This document shows positions 26,881 to 40,059 of a DNA stretch of 64,000 bases, piece after piece (within the stretch, counting starts at the first letter, position 1; every line of letters starts with the position of its first letter). A program made the position numbers and the translations under genes. The notes below the pieces were generated by a model. That model saw nothing but the letters and a program-made list of their open reading frames with translations. It was not told the origin of the DNA and did not search any database. Origin of the DNA: Glycine soja (taxonomy: Eukaryota > Streptophyta > Magnoliopsida > Fabales > Fabaceae); NCBI RefSeq assembly GCF_004193775.1, contig NC_041011.1:42167167-42231166 (forward strand), read 5' to 3'.

Positions 26881-26955
26881 ATAAGTAAAAGATAATAAAT
26901 TCTTTAAAAAATATTTTATTAAATTATAAAGTTTATTTTGAACTATTTTAAAATG

Positions 26956-27218
26956 CTTTCTCCGTCCCATGATAATTGTCTTGTAAGAAGAAAAATTTGT
27001 TCCAAAATAATTGTCATTTCAACTTTTATATATAACATTAATTACTTTTCTCACTTATATCTCTTATAATATTAATTGTATGTGCTACAAAAATAAAAAA
27101 TAAATTAATAATGATAAAGTTAATTTTGTAAAATTATTATTCTCTTTTATCTATTTATTAATTTTTCTTGATTTATATAAAAAATCTAGGACAATAATTA
27201 TAATGGGATGAGGAGAGG
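26956..27218. mobile_element. Stowaway-like MITE
   Basis: The left end is CTTTCTCCGTCCCATGATAA followed by TTGTC; the right end on the opposite strand is CTCTCCTCATCCCATTATAA followed by TTATTGTCC. This is the usual CTCCNTCCGTCCCA Stowaway terminus with the GACAAT sub-terminal block. Length is about 263 bp and no coding capacity is seen. Confidence 0.8.
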
Positions 27219-27711
27219 TAGAAATATTTTATTTAACCATCCTATCGTTGATCCAAATGAAAATAAATTTGAATATTCCTTAAATAAATTATTAAAATTT
27301 TAGTCTTGTGGGTAAAAAAAATATTGTTAAAATAGAAAATTCCATTAAATTGTTTAGACAATTCTTTAGCAAAAATTTCTTATATTTAACATAGTTTGCA
27401 TATTTAATATTGTAACTCAAAAGGAATATGAGTATCATCAGGTGATTGACATCCTTGATAGTATTTTGATATATGTATGTATATATAATTAGTGTACTAT
27501 TTTTTTTTCTCTGTTGTTGTATTCAACACATTAATTGAATGCATGGTTGCATCTCATAGATGCATACATACATTTAATTAATGTGTGTCATACCTAATTA
27601 TTTTCCAAGATCCTAATACTTTAACATGTTTGAGAATCCTTTGCAAAATATGAAATATAAAAGTAATTAAAAAAAAGTAATAAGGATATGATTTTTATTT
27701 TTTTTCAATAG

Positions 27712-27786
27712 GCTTCTCCATGTACAAGGAAATCCTCCCAGTTCTAAGATCAAAGTTTGAACACATCCTTGACGATTCAAGTGATG
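27712..27786 (+). pseudogene. Orphan exon-like fragment
   Basis: A 75-nt open segment lies between a T-rich tract ending in CAATAG and a perfect donor GTAAGT. In one frame it reads FSMYKEILPVLRSKFE then HILDDSSD, which looks like a helical piece of a real protein. No neighbouring exon was found on the plus strand within several kb. It may be a captured or leftover exon of an unidentified gene. The identification as an exon is inference from splice-like borders and amino-acid composition. Confidence 0.35.
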
Positions 27787-28245
27787 GTAAGTTTCGATAT
27801 AAAAAAGAGAGTAACGGTAATTAAGTGTTTTTTCTTTTTCTCGAGTAAGCAATATTGATCAAGCATCAGGATCTTACTCTTTATTTTTTTAAACCTAAAC
27901 TTTAATTCACACACACACACAACATTTATTGAAAGGCTAAGATTTGATGTAATAATAAAGTTACTCTAGAGGATGCATTCCCCTTATATGCGATTTATAA
28001 AGAGTTCCACTATTTTGATATATATCACTTCTTATTACACTTGATTCATACTTCTCTCTTTTGCTTTATAGCAGGTTATGTGATTTAATTATCCAAACTA
28101 GTGTTAAATAGACATTTTTCTTATAAGAAAAAGATACAAACACTTGGGGTTGACGACAGAGGGAAAGTTTGAACATAAATTTAATCCAGTAGTTGTAGGT
28201 CTGGACGTAAGTGCATTGGCACAACGTGCAGCATATAGTAATTAT

Positions 28246-31200
28246 CTAGTTGGGGTTGGTAGTAGTAGTGCCCCAAATCTCCTCCAACTCTTGAGCAAAG
28301 GCTTTCTGTCTTCCAACAACAATAGTTATGTGGTCTTTGTTGTCAATAACTCTAACTTGGGCACGTGGAATTCGTTTTTGCACCTCGTAGCTGCATTCAA
28401 CTGGGATCACTTCATCGTTTTTGCCATGAAATATGGTCACTTTGCAATTACGGTTTTCTCTAACAGCCTCCAAATAGGATCCAATTTTCCCCGCGGTTCC
28501 ACATATAATGTTGTGTAGGGTATGCCATGCCGCGTTGTGAGTGTGGCAAAAGAACCCTTCAAGCAAGAACGTCCTGACCCTGTTGTGGGAAGTTGAGAGA
28601 GTGTGTAGTATTAATATCAAAGTTTCACGTCAGCTAAAAAGTCTATGTCACCAACACACATGAAATTAAATTACCACTCTCATAATATCTCATTCATTCA
28701 TTCATTCATGGCCATCAAACCTAGAATCATTAATTAATGCAACCATAAAATTAATAAAAACCATCTGACGCCATCTACTGCGTTCAGTTTCTGACGCGTT
28801 TGACTAGTGCTAGCTGCCTGAGCTGTGGGGGCATGGCTATTAAATTCTACCAATATACTTTGTACCCTAATTCGGTTTTAAGTCAAACAAACCCAACGAA
28901 CGGAAGAAAAGCATTAAGGGACGGATATTGATTAATTAATTAGTTGGTTGTTCGTGTCTTTGAACTCCATTTTTGCTATTTTGAGATGGGGAAGAATATA
29001 CAATGAAAGGATCAAATTGATAGGTTACTATGAATAACGGTGTATTAATTGAGAAATCGGTGCATTTATCATGATTGTGCTATATGCATATCTGTACTTA
29101 TAATTGCTTATCTTAGAATTAAAATAAAAAAATAGATATTTTTTTAAAACTACTTTTTGGATCAAATTAAAGGCTCTAACTTATCAATAAATTAAACGTA
29201 GCACAACCAGGACGTACCTGAGTTATTATAAATTTTGATAAATATTTTCGATTCTTAGAAATTAAATAAAAAAAATTACGTTTTCAAAAATGGGTGGCCT
29301 CTGATTTTTTTTATTTATTTAAAGAAAACAAACAAAATGGCCTGTGCCTCTCAAATTAGTGAAATTGAAGATCCTGCCCTACTTAAATCGACTTCAGAAA
29401 GATATGACATGTGAGTTGTGCCTCTTAAAGTTTTGCTCAGTCGTGGCTTAAAGTTTTGCTCAGAAAGATTGTGGCTTAGTACAACTCCGATCTTGTGACG
29501 TAGTGGTGTCGTCTGCCCTCAATGTTAAACATGTTATTTGGGGGAGTTTTGTTACCACACGCATTTATCACATAAATGATGATAAATATAAATAGGCATT
29601 CGTATATGTTACACTAATTCGAATAATTGCATATATCACTTATCTTTTCTATATTTTTTTTTCATATTTCTTTATATAGGTGTTAAATGACTATATAAAA
29701 ATTGATTTTGATATAATATATTTTTGAATAGGATGAGAAATTTTAAATATAACTAAATCACAAGTCGATCACTAGTCTCAATTGATCTAAAGTAACAAAT
29801 TTACCATAATATTTTGAAATTTCATTGGAAAGCTAAGGATTATAATTATGGTGATTAAACCAAAATTATGTTATGAAAATTTTTTATATTACCAAAAAGA
29901 ATATTTTTAATTTTAAAAGCATACAAAGAAAGTAGAGAAAAATAACCACTCAACTTAGCTTTTAAAATTGTTTCTTCTGATAATCCGATTCATGACTTTA
30001 TTGTTGTACGATTTAATTTATTTATAAAAAAAAATTGAAATTTGTAGTTTCGTACACAATATCATGTATTAGAAAAACTAACTTCATACACGTGTTAGAG
30101 TTATAAATTTAAAAATAAAATATAATACACATTAATAAATATAAAAATAAACCGCGAGTACAGTTTTATAAATTAAGTTACCTATATTTGGTAGGTAATT
30201 AAGTTAGCTTTTTACTCAAAAGAAAGGAAAGTGTAACAATCCCGTTACTATTGTTACATAAGGGGCGTTGAGAAAATACCAAGGGTCAAAAACTCGCCAA
30301 CTAAACAAGGATGAATGAAACTTGGAGGAGTGATGAAACGAAAGAGATAGATGGAAACGGGTAGAGTTAGTTGCGTGGTTGAGACTTGAGACATGAGAAT
30401 TTGCTAAGTAAAAGAAACCTATATATAAAGAGACAGAAATTGAGGTGATTTGGATGATTAAGGAAAAATGGAAAAGAGAAAAGATTATGAGTTGAGTTTC
30501 TTGTTGATATAAACAAACATCTATCGATAAAAATATATATATAGACAGAAATTAACGTGAGAATTGAAGAAGTGAGTTTACCTGTTTCGAGTGATGAGTT
30601 TGGCTAGAAATTCCCAGAGACGGTGGTTCTTGCAAATGAGCAAGCAAATGACCCTAGTTATGTGTTCGTACCAGCATGCCAAGGACGCTCCAAACGCCAT
30701 GGGTGGCCACACGCGCCTTGGAGCAACCTTTCTCATGACATATTGAGTAGCCTGTGTTTCACCCTTTGGCACCGGATAGAAGGGCTATTCAATTCAATTC
30801 AATTAAATTAATTTCAGTCACAACATAGAAAAGCATATCATAAAAAAATATATATATATATACAAGTTATTACCGGGGCAAGCAAGGTGAGTGACTTGAC
30901 AGATTGAGGGTGTTTGACGGCAAGGGCAAGTGCTAGAATGCATCCAAGGGAATGGGCCACAATGTGGAAGGACTTAACCTTATGGGCCTCCAACACCGAC
31001 CTCTCTATCATCTCTAAATGCTCTCTTAATGTGTACAGCGACTCGCTCGGCTTTGGACTCCTCCCAAACCCAAGCAGATCAACCGCAAATAACCGGTAAC
31101 ACGACTTTGCTGCACTCGACATGTTTGGGAACACTGTCTCGCTCCAAAATAATGACGATGATATGAACCCATGTATGAACACCACATCTTCTCCCCCTTC

Positions 31201-32098
31201 ATCTACATCATTACACTCACCACTCACCATCATTTCATTCAATTCCTTTCCACCCAGTAACTTATAAAACCACATCTTATTATTTCCCTTAACAAATGTT
31301 AGTTAAGTTGAGTAACACAATAATAATAATGCTATTAGTTAATAATAATAATCATCATGTAATTGAAAATTGACAGATAACAAAAACTAGCATATTAACA
31401 CAATATTTTTTTATTATTTATTTTTATCTTTTATGTATGTGAAAAAGAAAAGAAAAAAGTTAATGATAAATTTTGGTACCTGTGATGGGGCATTGGGACT
31501 TAACAAAGAGAGTGGCTTTGGCATTGGTGGTATTATCATGAGGAGAGGATGGAGTTGAGATCCAACTTGTGCATAGTTTGCAATCACAGTCAGACCATCT
31601 AGGAATGGGGTGAGTAAGGTGTCTTCCAATCTTACCCTGTAGCATTTCAACAATGGTGGTGTTGACAGTGAACGTGGAACAGCGCGAGTTTCCTCTCTTG
31701 GACTGCAAAACCGGGTCCTCCAACTTGAGCCTCTTAAGCTCATTAATGGTTAGCCTCGAGACCTCAGAGACCAAAGAGGGTCTAGAGTAGAGGGTATCAG
31801 AGATGTCCTCCAACTGAAGCTTCGTTGAGCTAAGAAGGGACACGATCTTGGATTCTCCACCTTGCTCTGAAACCAAGATCTTCCCACTGCTCGTTATTGC
31901 TTCCTTCGCCGAGGAGCAATAGCAGGGTCTGAACTCTGCCTCAACCCACAAATCCACAGCTTTGAAAACAAAACATAGAAGAAAATCGACAAGGTCGAGC
32001 ACGCAGAAAGCAACGAAGCTCACTGCCTCGTTCAATATTCTCCCACTCGTTGCTGCAACGGATCTTGCCTTGCCCATGACACCCATTTGCATATGCAT
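28246..32098 (-). CDS. BDG: BODYGUARD-type alpha/beta hydrolase (cuticle formation)
   Basis: Minus-strand exons: 32098 to about 31505 (or 31480), 31287-30874, 30784-30582 and 28579-28246 (TAG stop); about 514 residues against roughly 470 for Arabidopsis BDG1. The N-terminal hydrophobic segment (VSFVAFCVLDLVDFLLCFVF) matches the family's membrane/secretory anchor. Family blocks include ISDTLYSRPSLV, PRWSDCDCKLCTSW, DLLGFGRSPKP and WPPMAFGASLACWYEH. The fold's signatures are visible: FIHGF oxyanion motif (near 236-240), nucleophile elbow AHSLG (Ser near 311), FHGKNDEVIPVE (acid) and DNKDHITIVVG (His). BODYGUARD proteins act in the epidermal cell wall in cutin deposition; the reaction is unsettled. 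The start is the longest ATG; Met at 32092, 32086 and 32077 are alternatives. Exons 2-3 and 3-4 join in phase, but exon 1 to exon 2 does not with the obvious CACAG/GTACC donor; see findings. Upstream neighbours are unrelated. Confidence 0.92.
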
Positions 32099-32108
32099 GC
32101 AATGCAGA

Positions 32109-32114
32109 TCACAT
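32109..32114 (-). promoter_or_regulatory. Start-stop upstream ORF in the BODYGUARD leader
   Basis: On the minus strand ATG is followed at once by TGA, ten bases before the first main-frame ATG. If transcription starts about 30 bp after the TATA box at 32203-32210, this is the first AUG in the mRNA. Minimal AUG-stop elements are known to lower or condition translation in some plant leaders (best known for AUG-UAA in boron transport genes). A role here is inference. Confidence 0.5.
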
Positions 32115-32202
32115 AAACAAAGAGAGGCTTACCGAGTTCGAGTAGTACAGAAATGAACGGTGAAGGATGAAGATCGAAGAAGAAAAAAAAAGGGTGTGTA
32201 TT

Positions 32203-32210
32203 TATTTATA
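32203..32210 (-). promoter_or_regulatory. TATA box of the BODYGUARD gene
   Basis: TATAAATA on the minus strand, about 105 bp before the start codon. With a usual 30-bp spacing, transcription would start near 32175 and leave a leader of about 75 nt. Confidence 0.6.
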
Positions 32211-35200
32211 CATGTACGATGTATCCGAAGTAAAGTAGTAGAGTGGAGAATATTGCCATTAGAAAGAATGAACTGCCAAGTGAAAAATTGTGGGAGCCAA
32301 AGAAGGTTAATTCCTAAACTTGCAAAGGCAACAGAATAGGATGATGGCACATCGTATCTTAAAGGGTGGGTTCGTGGATGGAACGAAAGTACCCTTCTTC
32401 TTTAGTTGTGTTTCGTTTGATCAAAGCGTGTGGGATTACCTCTCTTAAATTTTAAAACCTAGAAAGAAAGAAAAAAAAGCAGCCAGAGAGACAGAGAGAG
32501 AGAGGAGATAAATGAATTGATGGTTCATTAAACAGCATTTGTTGGCCAAGAAGAAAAAAAAAAGTAGTTGGTTGTTGAACCCCCGCAGAGAAGAAAGCAC
32601 TTTCCCCTTCACCACTCTACTCTCTCTCTCTCTCTCTGCTTTAGATGAAGTGTAAACAAGCCAACTCAACTGGTATATATAACAAGAATAAATTCACCCC
32701 TCTCCTAATTCTACGAAACAAGTCAGTCACTTTCTTGCCCATACGAAATTATAGGCACCATTTTTCCCACTTTGCTCACCCGCTTAGTAATGTTTACAGT
32801 GTTAATTAGAAGGAAAGTCAACCTAATTAATGTGTACAATTAGTAGTATTATTCTTAACGAATTAATGAATACTGTAGTTCAATTCGGACCAAAACCTAT
32901 TGTGTATTTAATGCAATGTGTCTCTGCCACATGAGCACCATGCCATTCGGTACCGATTTTAAAACCGTCCTCAATCACTCGTCAATCACAATGCTTTTTA
33001 AGACTCTGTCAAACCTAGTTGCAAAACTTTAAAGCCAAAGAATGATTATGTTCCCGTATGGATTACGTTTTTCTGTTTATATGAAATACTATACTTTAAC
33101 GAATTAATTACTTATGCATTAGGTTATATACAGTATACTTTAAAAGAGAGAAAAAATCACATACTATTATACATATAATTTTCATTCGCCCCCCCAACTC
33201 TTAATTTTTGAAATGCATTAATATACCCTCTGATGTTTGTTTCATTATCAATTAACTAATTAACTTCTATAACAGATTCAGGTCTTTATTTCTATCTAGA
33301 AGGGGTCAATTTATGCATGCATTCTCCTCATGCAATAACTGATCACGACCTTTTTATGATACAATTGAATTATTCATGCGATTGCAAAACTAATTAATTT
33401 AATTTGACCTGAAAACTCATTAAATTGGATATAAAAACTATAAACTTTATAATCTTTGCCGCCGACGGCTTTCATTTATGAGTTATGACCCTCAAAATAT
33501 TAAGCAAAATAGTCATAACATGTACTGTACTTAAAATAGAAGGACTAATGTAAACCAAGTTTTGAAAAATCAAAGAACGAACATATAGAATTCTGTCGAC
33601 AAATAAAGAAGTCACTTGTTTTCCCCTATGAAAAGACAATTATGTGAGTCGTACAATTTTCTAAAAAACACAAGCTCGTATTAATTTTAGCTGCTAATTA
33701 AGTTTTTGCTTTTCTTTTTTAAAACTTGTATAATAATTATAATTCATTTATCATGTTTTTTTTTAATTAAAGGTACTTCTTTGATTTTCTTCTTTTTTTG
33801 TTTTTTTTTTTTAGAAAAAAAGCTGAAAGAAAGTTCTAAACTTCTAACATACAATTTGCGCATCAAGCATATGAACCTTTTTCGGATGTTGGATGATAAT
33901 AGACAATTATCTTTAGTTTTCTCACATTCACAGTATATAAAGATTTTTACACTGTTAACCAAATAAAATTGTTCTAAATATGATTTTAAAAATAATTTTT
34001 ACAAAAATTAATAATATTATTATATGTGATAATCTACTATGAATAATGATGTAAAAAAATCTTTACACTATTGCTGAATTTTAATTAAATCCTTACTTAT
34101 TTTAATTATATTATCAAGAATTAGATTAAGCACAAATAAAGCCAATGACTTTATAGTAAATAACTTTGCATCATATAAATATTTTTAAATTTCATTAAAT
34201 TTAAAAAAAATAAAAAATTAATGAAAAAGTTGTTAAAATAATAATATGTATAATTAATTTAGGTAATTTTTTTAAAAAAAATGAATGAATTTAAATTTCA
34301 AAAATTACATAATTAAATTTTTAAATAGTAAAAAATTTCAATGCATAATCAACTAGGATAATCCCCATGACATATATAGATGAAAGAATATCGAGTTGTT
34401 TATTGCATATGTATACTAAGTACCCAATTTGCATTAAACTTAATTACACTTAAATCTTTTTTCATTATATCGAATTTGAGAATTTCTTGCAACTATTGTA
34501 AACATGCATTTAACAGTGAAGCAGATGAAGAGACTTTCTTCTATCCCCCTCACAGTACTGTTTTCTACCACACTGTCTGAATACGCATTAAATTCCATCA
34601 GTAAATTTCACATATAATTGCCTAAACACTTGTTTGCAATATATCAATTACTGCCGACAAAATAATTAACATTTTTACAAAACAATTGCTTTTAAACAAA
34701 TCTAACTGTTAAAACATATCTATATCTATGGAATAATTTGAAAAAAAACTTAAATTAACACAATGAATTTAACATATGAATAGTTCATCTGATAATTAAA
34801 TTATGAAAAATGATAATTAGTGTCTTTATGACATTGATTAAATAACTAAAAATGATAAAGATTTTATTAGCATGTGTCAAATTAGGTTGCAAATTTGTTT
34901 AAATTAATATTTTTTTTCTTAATCAATGACTTAATTAAGAATACTCATCACTAAGATCCTTAAATTATTCATGATCGGGGACCTTGCAGGCTAGCCCCAG
35001 GAGAGAAGACACGTACGTACGCTCAATGGTTCTGTTACCTGCCATGGCTGGCCATGCCAACAGTGCTTGTCTCAACATTTTGTCGCAAAACCGGAGTGCT
35101 GAAAACAAGCCAAAAAATATTTTTGAGTGAAAAAACTTTTCGATAGTGATATGATATGAATCCAAACAAAATAGCAGTTCTACATTTTTTGGTCATTCCC

Positions 35201-37895
35201 TATTTGTAAAGCTGACAGTTATCTGCTTTATGTGTTATGGCAGCTTCTCTTTCTTTCACCTCTCGAGATTTTGTGTTTGTAGACTCTCATCAATTGTGGA
35301 AAACAACCACCTCCTTCATTTTTTTTCCACCTTTTTCACAAACGGTTTCACTGCCATCCTTATTTTTGCTGTGACAAATCCCTATTCAGTTATACTATCC
35401 ATTTCAGGCTCTCGCCTACATGATGTACTAATGGCCCAACCATGCATGGAGTAGCAACGATAATGCCATTTTTTCATTTTCTTCTTTCCGTAAATTTTGA
35501 TCCTCTCATGGCTGGTAGCTGCGCTGTGAACAATAAACAGTAATAATATATAGTTTTATTAATATTGGATATTTTAAGTGTAGTTATTTCTTTTTTTGGT
35601 GAATTTGTATCTCCAATCGACTGTCAAATTATACTAGTTAATTGAGACATTAAGATCTATTTAAAAGTTGACATCTTTTAATCTTAAATCTTAACATGTG
35701 TTTTTTAATATACGAGGATTGAATTCCTAACTATTATATATATTGTGAATTATATCACATTGTATTGTTAATTTAGATATATTTTATTGGAATAAGTTGA
35801 AAAAAGTGACTTAAAAAAGCCGTACATCATTTTTATAAGGTTAAATAAATGATTAATAAAATTGTTTTAATTTTTCTCTAAATATCGTTTAATTAGTTTT
35901 CTTGTAATATTTTTTTAGCAAAAACCTTTCATTAATTATATGGGATTGGATGGTTTTAAAAATGAAAATAACATGCACTATATATTAACACACTGTAATT
36001 AATTCTGGAAAAAAAAAGAACTGTTAACTATTGGTTCACTCTTTAAAAGGACAATGTTTATTTTAAAAATCAATCTATTCATTCATTTATTTATTTCAGA
36101 GGTACTTAAAGCAGTACAGAGTCTAAAAGAGACCAGATTCCCGGTTACACGAGTTAAGAGAATCCATCACCATCCTTAATAAATACTATACCGATATACA
36201 AATTTAAAACAATCACAACTACAAAGTGTACCTTTAAGAACTAATCCACCTAATTAATAGGGTCCCTAAGCATGAACCGTTATATCAGTATGCTATTTTT
36301 TCACTTAGTCATCTTTTTGAAACTTGTTCTTGATGCAATTTTTACTGTTAAACTAAGAAATTAGAGTTTAATAATAAGATTTAGCCTCTTACCACTAAGG
36401 AATTATGGCTTGAGTGATATCAGTGTTTTGATGATTGATTGATGAAACTAATATGTATTAGTAGTACTTTTATTACTTAGTAGTGCGGCTCATGAAATCC
36501 AACCCCGGTTCTTTTATTTGTGCTGCGGAGAAGGACATTGTTCCGCTTATGAAAAGCCCATGCATGTCAAAATGAAAAAAAAATCTAGTATCCGGGTTTT
36601 TCTCTCCCTAAAGCAGAGATATTCTCAACTCGGGATGATTCTATTTGAACTAGTAAGATTATTATGAGTAAATTTTTTTTAAAAATACTTATAATTATAT
36701 ATTCAAAACTTGAATACGAAAATTCTTATTATTTTAATTAAGTCTCTTAATAAGTGATTTATTACAAGATGGTTAAGTCAATTAATAATACACGAATGTT
36801 AAATACATTCACTTGTAAATATATATATTAACTCAAATGCACAACGATTTTCTCATTTTTAATATAATTGGTCCCACCTCTTTCAATATTTTTAGGTTAT
36901 TTGATTCCTGAGAATTACGTATGTGAATTTTCTCTTTTGTGATGGGCTAATGGCTACTTCATAACATTAAATCCTAGGTAAAGGCCGAAAATTATTCCTA
37001 CCTAACTTACTTGTATCACATTACTAGATTAGCGTTTATCTTTCATCAAACTTATTTCTCAAACGTGAAACTAGTGGTAGATGTTGATATATAAAAAAAA
37101 AGAAGTTATTATTAGTTGTGAATGTCTTTAATTATTTCTTTTGCAAATTAACATTAGTTACTAGTAATTTTAGACCTTTCTAGATTTTAGATCAAGTATT
37201 TTGTTCGAGTTCACAATTATTATGCACTAAGCTCTAGCTAGACACTACTCACACCACAAATTGAAGATTAGTTGGTCATATATCAAGTCTAGTTTTTTGT
37301 CAATTACGTAACTCCTCCTAATATAGCTCATTATATTAATAACATTCTCCTATATATAGACTTACGCATAATAAAAATAAATAAAACACAAATAAATTTA
37401 TCATATTTAAGTCTAAAACTTTGATACTTCTCTTATTTTTTAATTTTTTTTTCTTTTTTTAAATATTTTGTTCGACACGTTAACATGCAAACTAAGATGA
37501 GAAAATTTGTTATTCCTTCCATTTTTTATGAGACTCAAATTATAAGTTTGACTTATTTTTTTATAAGACTTAATCTAAAATGTCTTATAGATTAATTATT
37601 TTTTTTTCATAAATATATTCTTAATTATGAATAATTTTCCAAGTTCAATAAATAGTAAGTCAAAGACATTAATATCTAAAGCTTTTTTAAGAGTATAACT
37701 TTGTTTTGTATAAAAACATTTGGGAAATCTTAATTTCATCATTCAGATGCAAATATTAAAAGAATAAATATATTAACGATGAGAGAGATTAAAAGAACTA
37801 AAACTAAATAAAAAAATATGGCAAATGTACTCTCTTATAAAAAAAAAGAAGGAAAAGTTATTTTATTAGAATGTATGAAAATTTGTTCTCCTATA

Positions 37896-38307
37896 TTCTT
37901 TCTATCTCATTATAATAGTCATATTAAAAGAAAAAATAAGCCTCAAAATAATTTTTACTTTAGGTTTTTCAATTTGCTTTGATGACAACAAAACTAAAAA
38001 AGAATTAACCATGATAAGATTAATTTTATAAAAAATTATTCACTCTCATTCATTTATTAGTTTTTCTTTGTCTATATTTTTTTGTTTTAACCCTCCAATT
38101 TATCAAGGAAAAAAGATTCTAACTATCCTGAAATTTGTCTTGGATTATATGTAAAGTTTGATTAAGACTTATTTTCGTCAATGATTGAATTTGGGTAATA
38201 TTCGAACGATTTAATCTTGATTTCAATACATTAATCAGTTTCATCCAATCACTTGTTTTTCGTCTATAAAAAATAATGCAAAAAGACAATTATAATGTGA
38301 GGAAGAA
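37896..38307. mobile_element. Degenerate Stowaway-like element
   Basis: The left end TTCTTTCTATCTCATTATAA followed by TAGTC and the right end, on the opposite strand, TTCTTCCTCACATTATAATT followed by GTC, form imperfect inverted ends of the same type as the element at 26956. The centre is AT-rich without coding capacity. Borders are approximate. Confidence 0.5.
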
Positions 38308-39095
38308 AATATTTTTTAATATGTTTCCAAATAAATACTTTTATCTTTTAATTCCTTAATAAGTACTCTTAACGATTCTAGTTAATAAGATCTAAAAATA
38401 TTTTAATAAAGGATTATTAATGTACTTTTGAAAAAATATTTGAATTTAAAACAAATTTAATGTTATTAATTAAGTTAATTATTTTTATTATTGTTGACGA
38501 ATTATTAGTTCATTTTCTTAATTTTCATCCTACTTCTTATAATTTAACAAATTGATCCAAACTGTTTCTTTGACAGCTGAATGACAATTGACAAACTAGA
38601 TGAATCAGACCACAACCCATTTTATCAACCCTTAAGTATTTGCCACAAAATGGTCAAACAAATATGATTAATCTGTGAGTAATGTGAGTTCCAAATACAC
38701 GATTATAAGTATATTATTTAACACTGGCCAATTTTCACTATCTTATATAGTTTAGTAGTAATTCCACACGTCCTCTTTTAGATGGAGATTGATGCATGTA
38801 CGTGGACTACGTACTTCGTTAATTCCTAGGCAGCTAGCAAAGTCAAAAAGTTGTTAAGTTTTTTTTTGAATTGATATTGTCTAATTATTAAATTTTAAAT
38901 TATTAATAGTATTAATTATGAAAATGATATTCATTTTCTAAAAAAATGAAAATAATTCACAGTATTCTAATTGATAGATATTAATTAACTAAGATAATAA
39001 TGTTTGAGTATATAATAAGTTAAACCTCCACATGGTTTTCAAATTAGAAGTATTATTTGGTAAAATCTTCTCATAGCAACATTTTTCCTTGAAAT

Positions 39096-39207
39096 TTTTA
39101 TTTATGTTTTTAGTGTTTTAACTTTTTTTTTCATTTTTATTTTTAGTTCTTTAATTTTTTTTCTGCCTTTGCAAAAAAGTTTAGGACCAAAAACATAATT
39201 AATCCTA
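39096..39207. mobile_element. Short inverted-repeat element
   Basis: The left arm TTTATGTTTTTAGTGTTTTA and the right arm, read on the other strand, ATTATGTTTTTGGTCCTAAA are inverted copies around a T-rich centre, about 110 bp in all. Ends resemble those of the element at 7184. It lies just left of the hAT-like element at 39265. Confidence 0.5.
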
Positions 39208-39264
39208 AATGATTTCTTGCTTCGGCTAAGAAAAAAATTATGCCAAAAAAGCATGTCTTCTTAC

Positions 39265-40059
39265 CAGGAGTGGAAATGAGTCGGGTCAAGCCAAGCTTTA
39301 CTAGGTTTTAGCTCGACTTGGGTTGAATACGTAAGGTTTGAGCTTGACTCATTATCTATTATAAGTTTTTTTTTTAAGGCTCGGCTCGGCTTACATAAAA
39401 GTCTGGTTTGGTCTACGAGCTTGTTTAAAAGTCTGGTCTTTAACCAATTAATTATTTTAAAACCTAGTGAAATACTAACTAAAAAAATAAACTTATAAAA
39501 ATTTTCGTATAAGTAACGTACAAATCCAAAAATAATTGATGAACAAAATCATATTGAATTCAAGTTATTAAAACACAAAGTATATTAAAAGAAAATGAAA
39601 AAAGAGAACATAATTAAAAAATATATGGATTAGAGATGATTTATACTAATATAGTCAAATAAAAATATTTAAATTATCTGAAAATATTTTTACAAAACAT
39701 TCTTTTCTTTGAAAGTATTAATCTGGTCGCATTATCCTTTTAACTTGAGGTTTTTTTCTTTTTTAAAATTTTTCACATGCAAGTGAACTCTCTAAGCACT
39801 TTATGTCACTTCATCCTTTCAATTCATAATGTCGTAAAAATGGTATAGATAATAGTTATTATTATTATTATTATTATTACTTAAACAAGCCGGCATGTCA
39901 AACTTAACAAGCTTTTTTATAGTTTGGCTTTTGCCTTTTTATCTAAAATTTTTTTTTAAAAAGTTTGAACTTGGCCTTCATAGTCAACAAGCTGAGCTGA
40001 ACTTTAAATAGGCCGAGCCATAAACCCTTGAGAAGCTACTCGACTCATTTCCATCCCTA
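39265..40059. mobile_element. hAT-like non-autonomous element
   Basis: The left end CAGGAGTGGAAATGAGTC and the right end, on the opposite strand, TAGGGATGGAAATGAGTC are inverted repeats. Direct flanks are CTTCTTAC (39257-39264) and CTTCTTAT (40060-40067), an 8-bp target duplication with one change, as expected for hAT transposition. The 795-bp body carries GGCTCGGCTCGGC, AAAGTCTGG and a (TTA)n tract but no transposase. It looks related to the element at 55486. Confidence 0.8.

Larger units (their letters stand above)
23521..27665. other. Intergenic region between the PHD and BODYGUARD genes
   Basis: No gene is called. It holds a hAT-end-like piece near 23607, AT-rich DNA, a GC-richer island at 24410-24910, a duplicated 34-bp unit at 25254-25321, a tandem array with (TA)n tracts at 26260-26880 and a Stowaway-like element at 26956-27218. 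Confidence 0.6.

Noticed and set aside
35237..35380. Small frame MAASLSFTSRDFVFVDS and onward, targeting-peptide-like
   Set aside because: It has no downstream exon, no conserved motif and a T-rich composition; chance is the simplest explanation.
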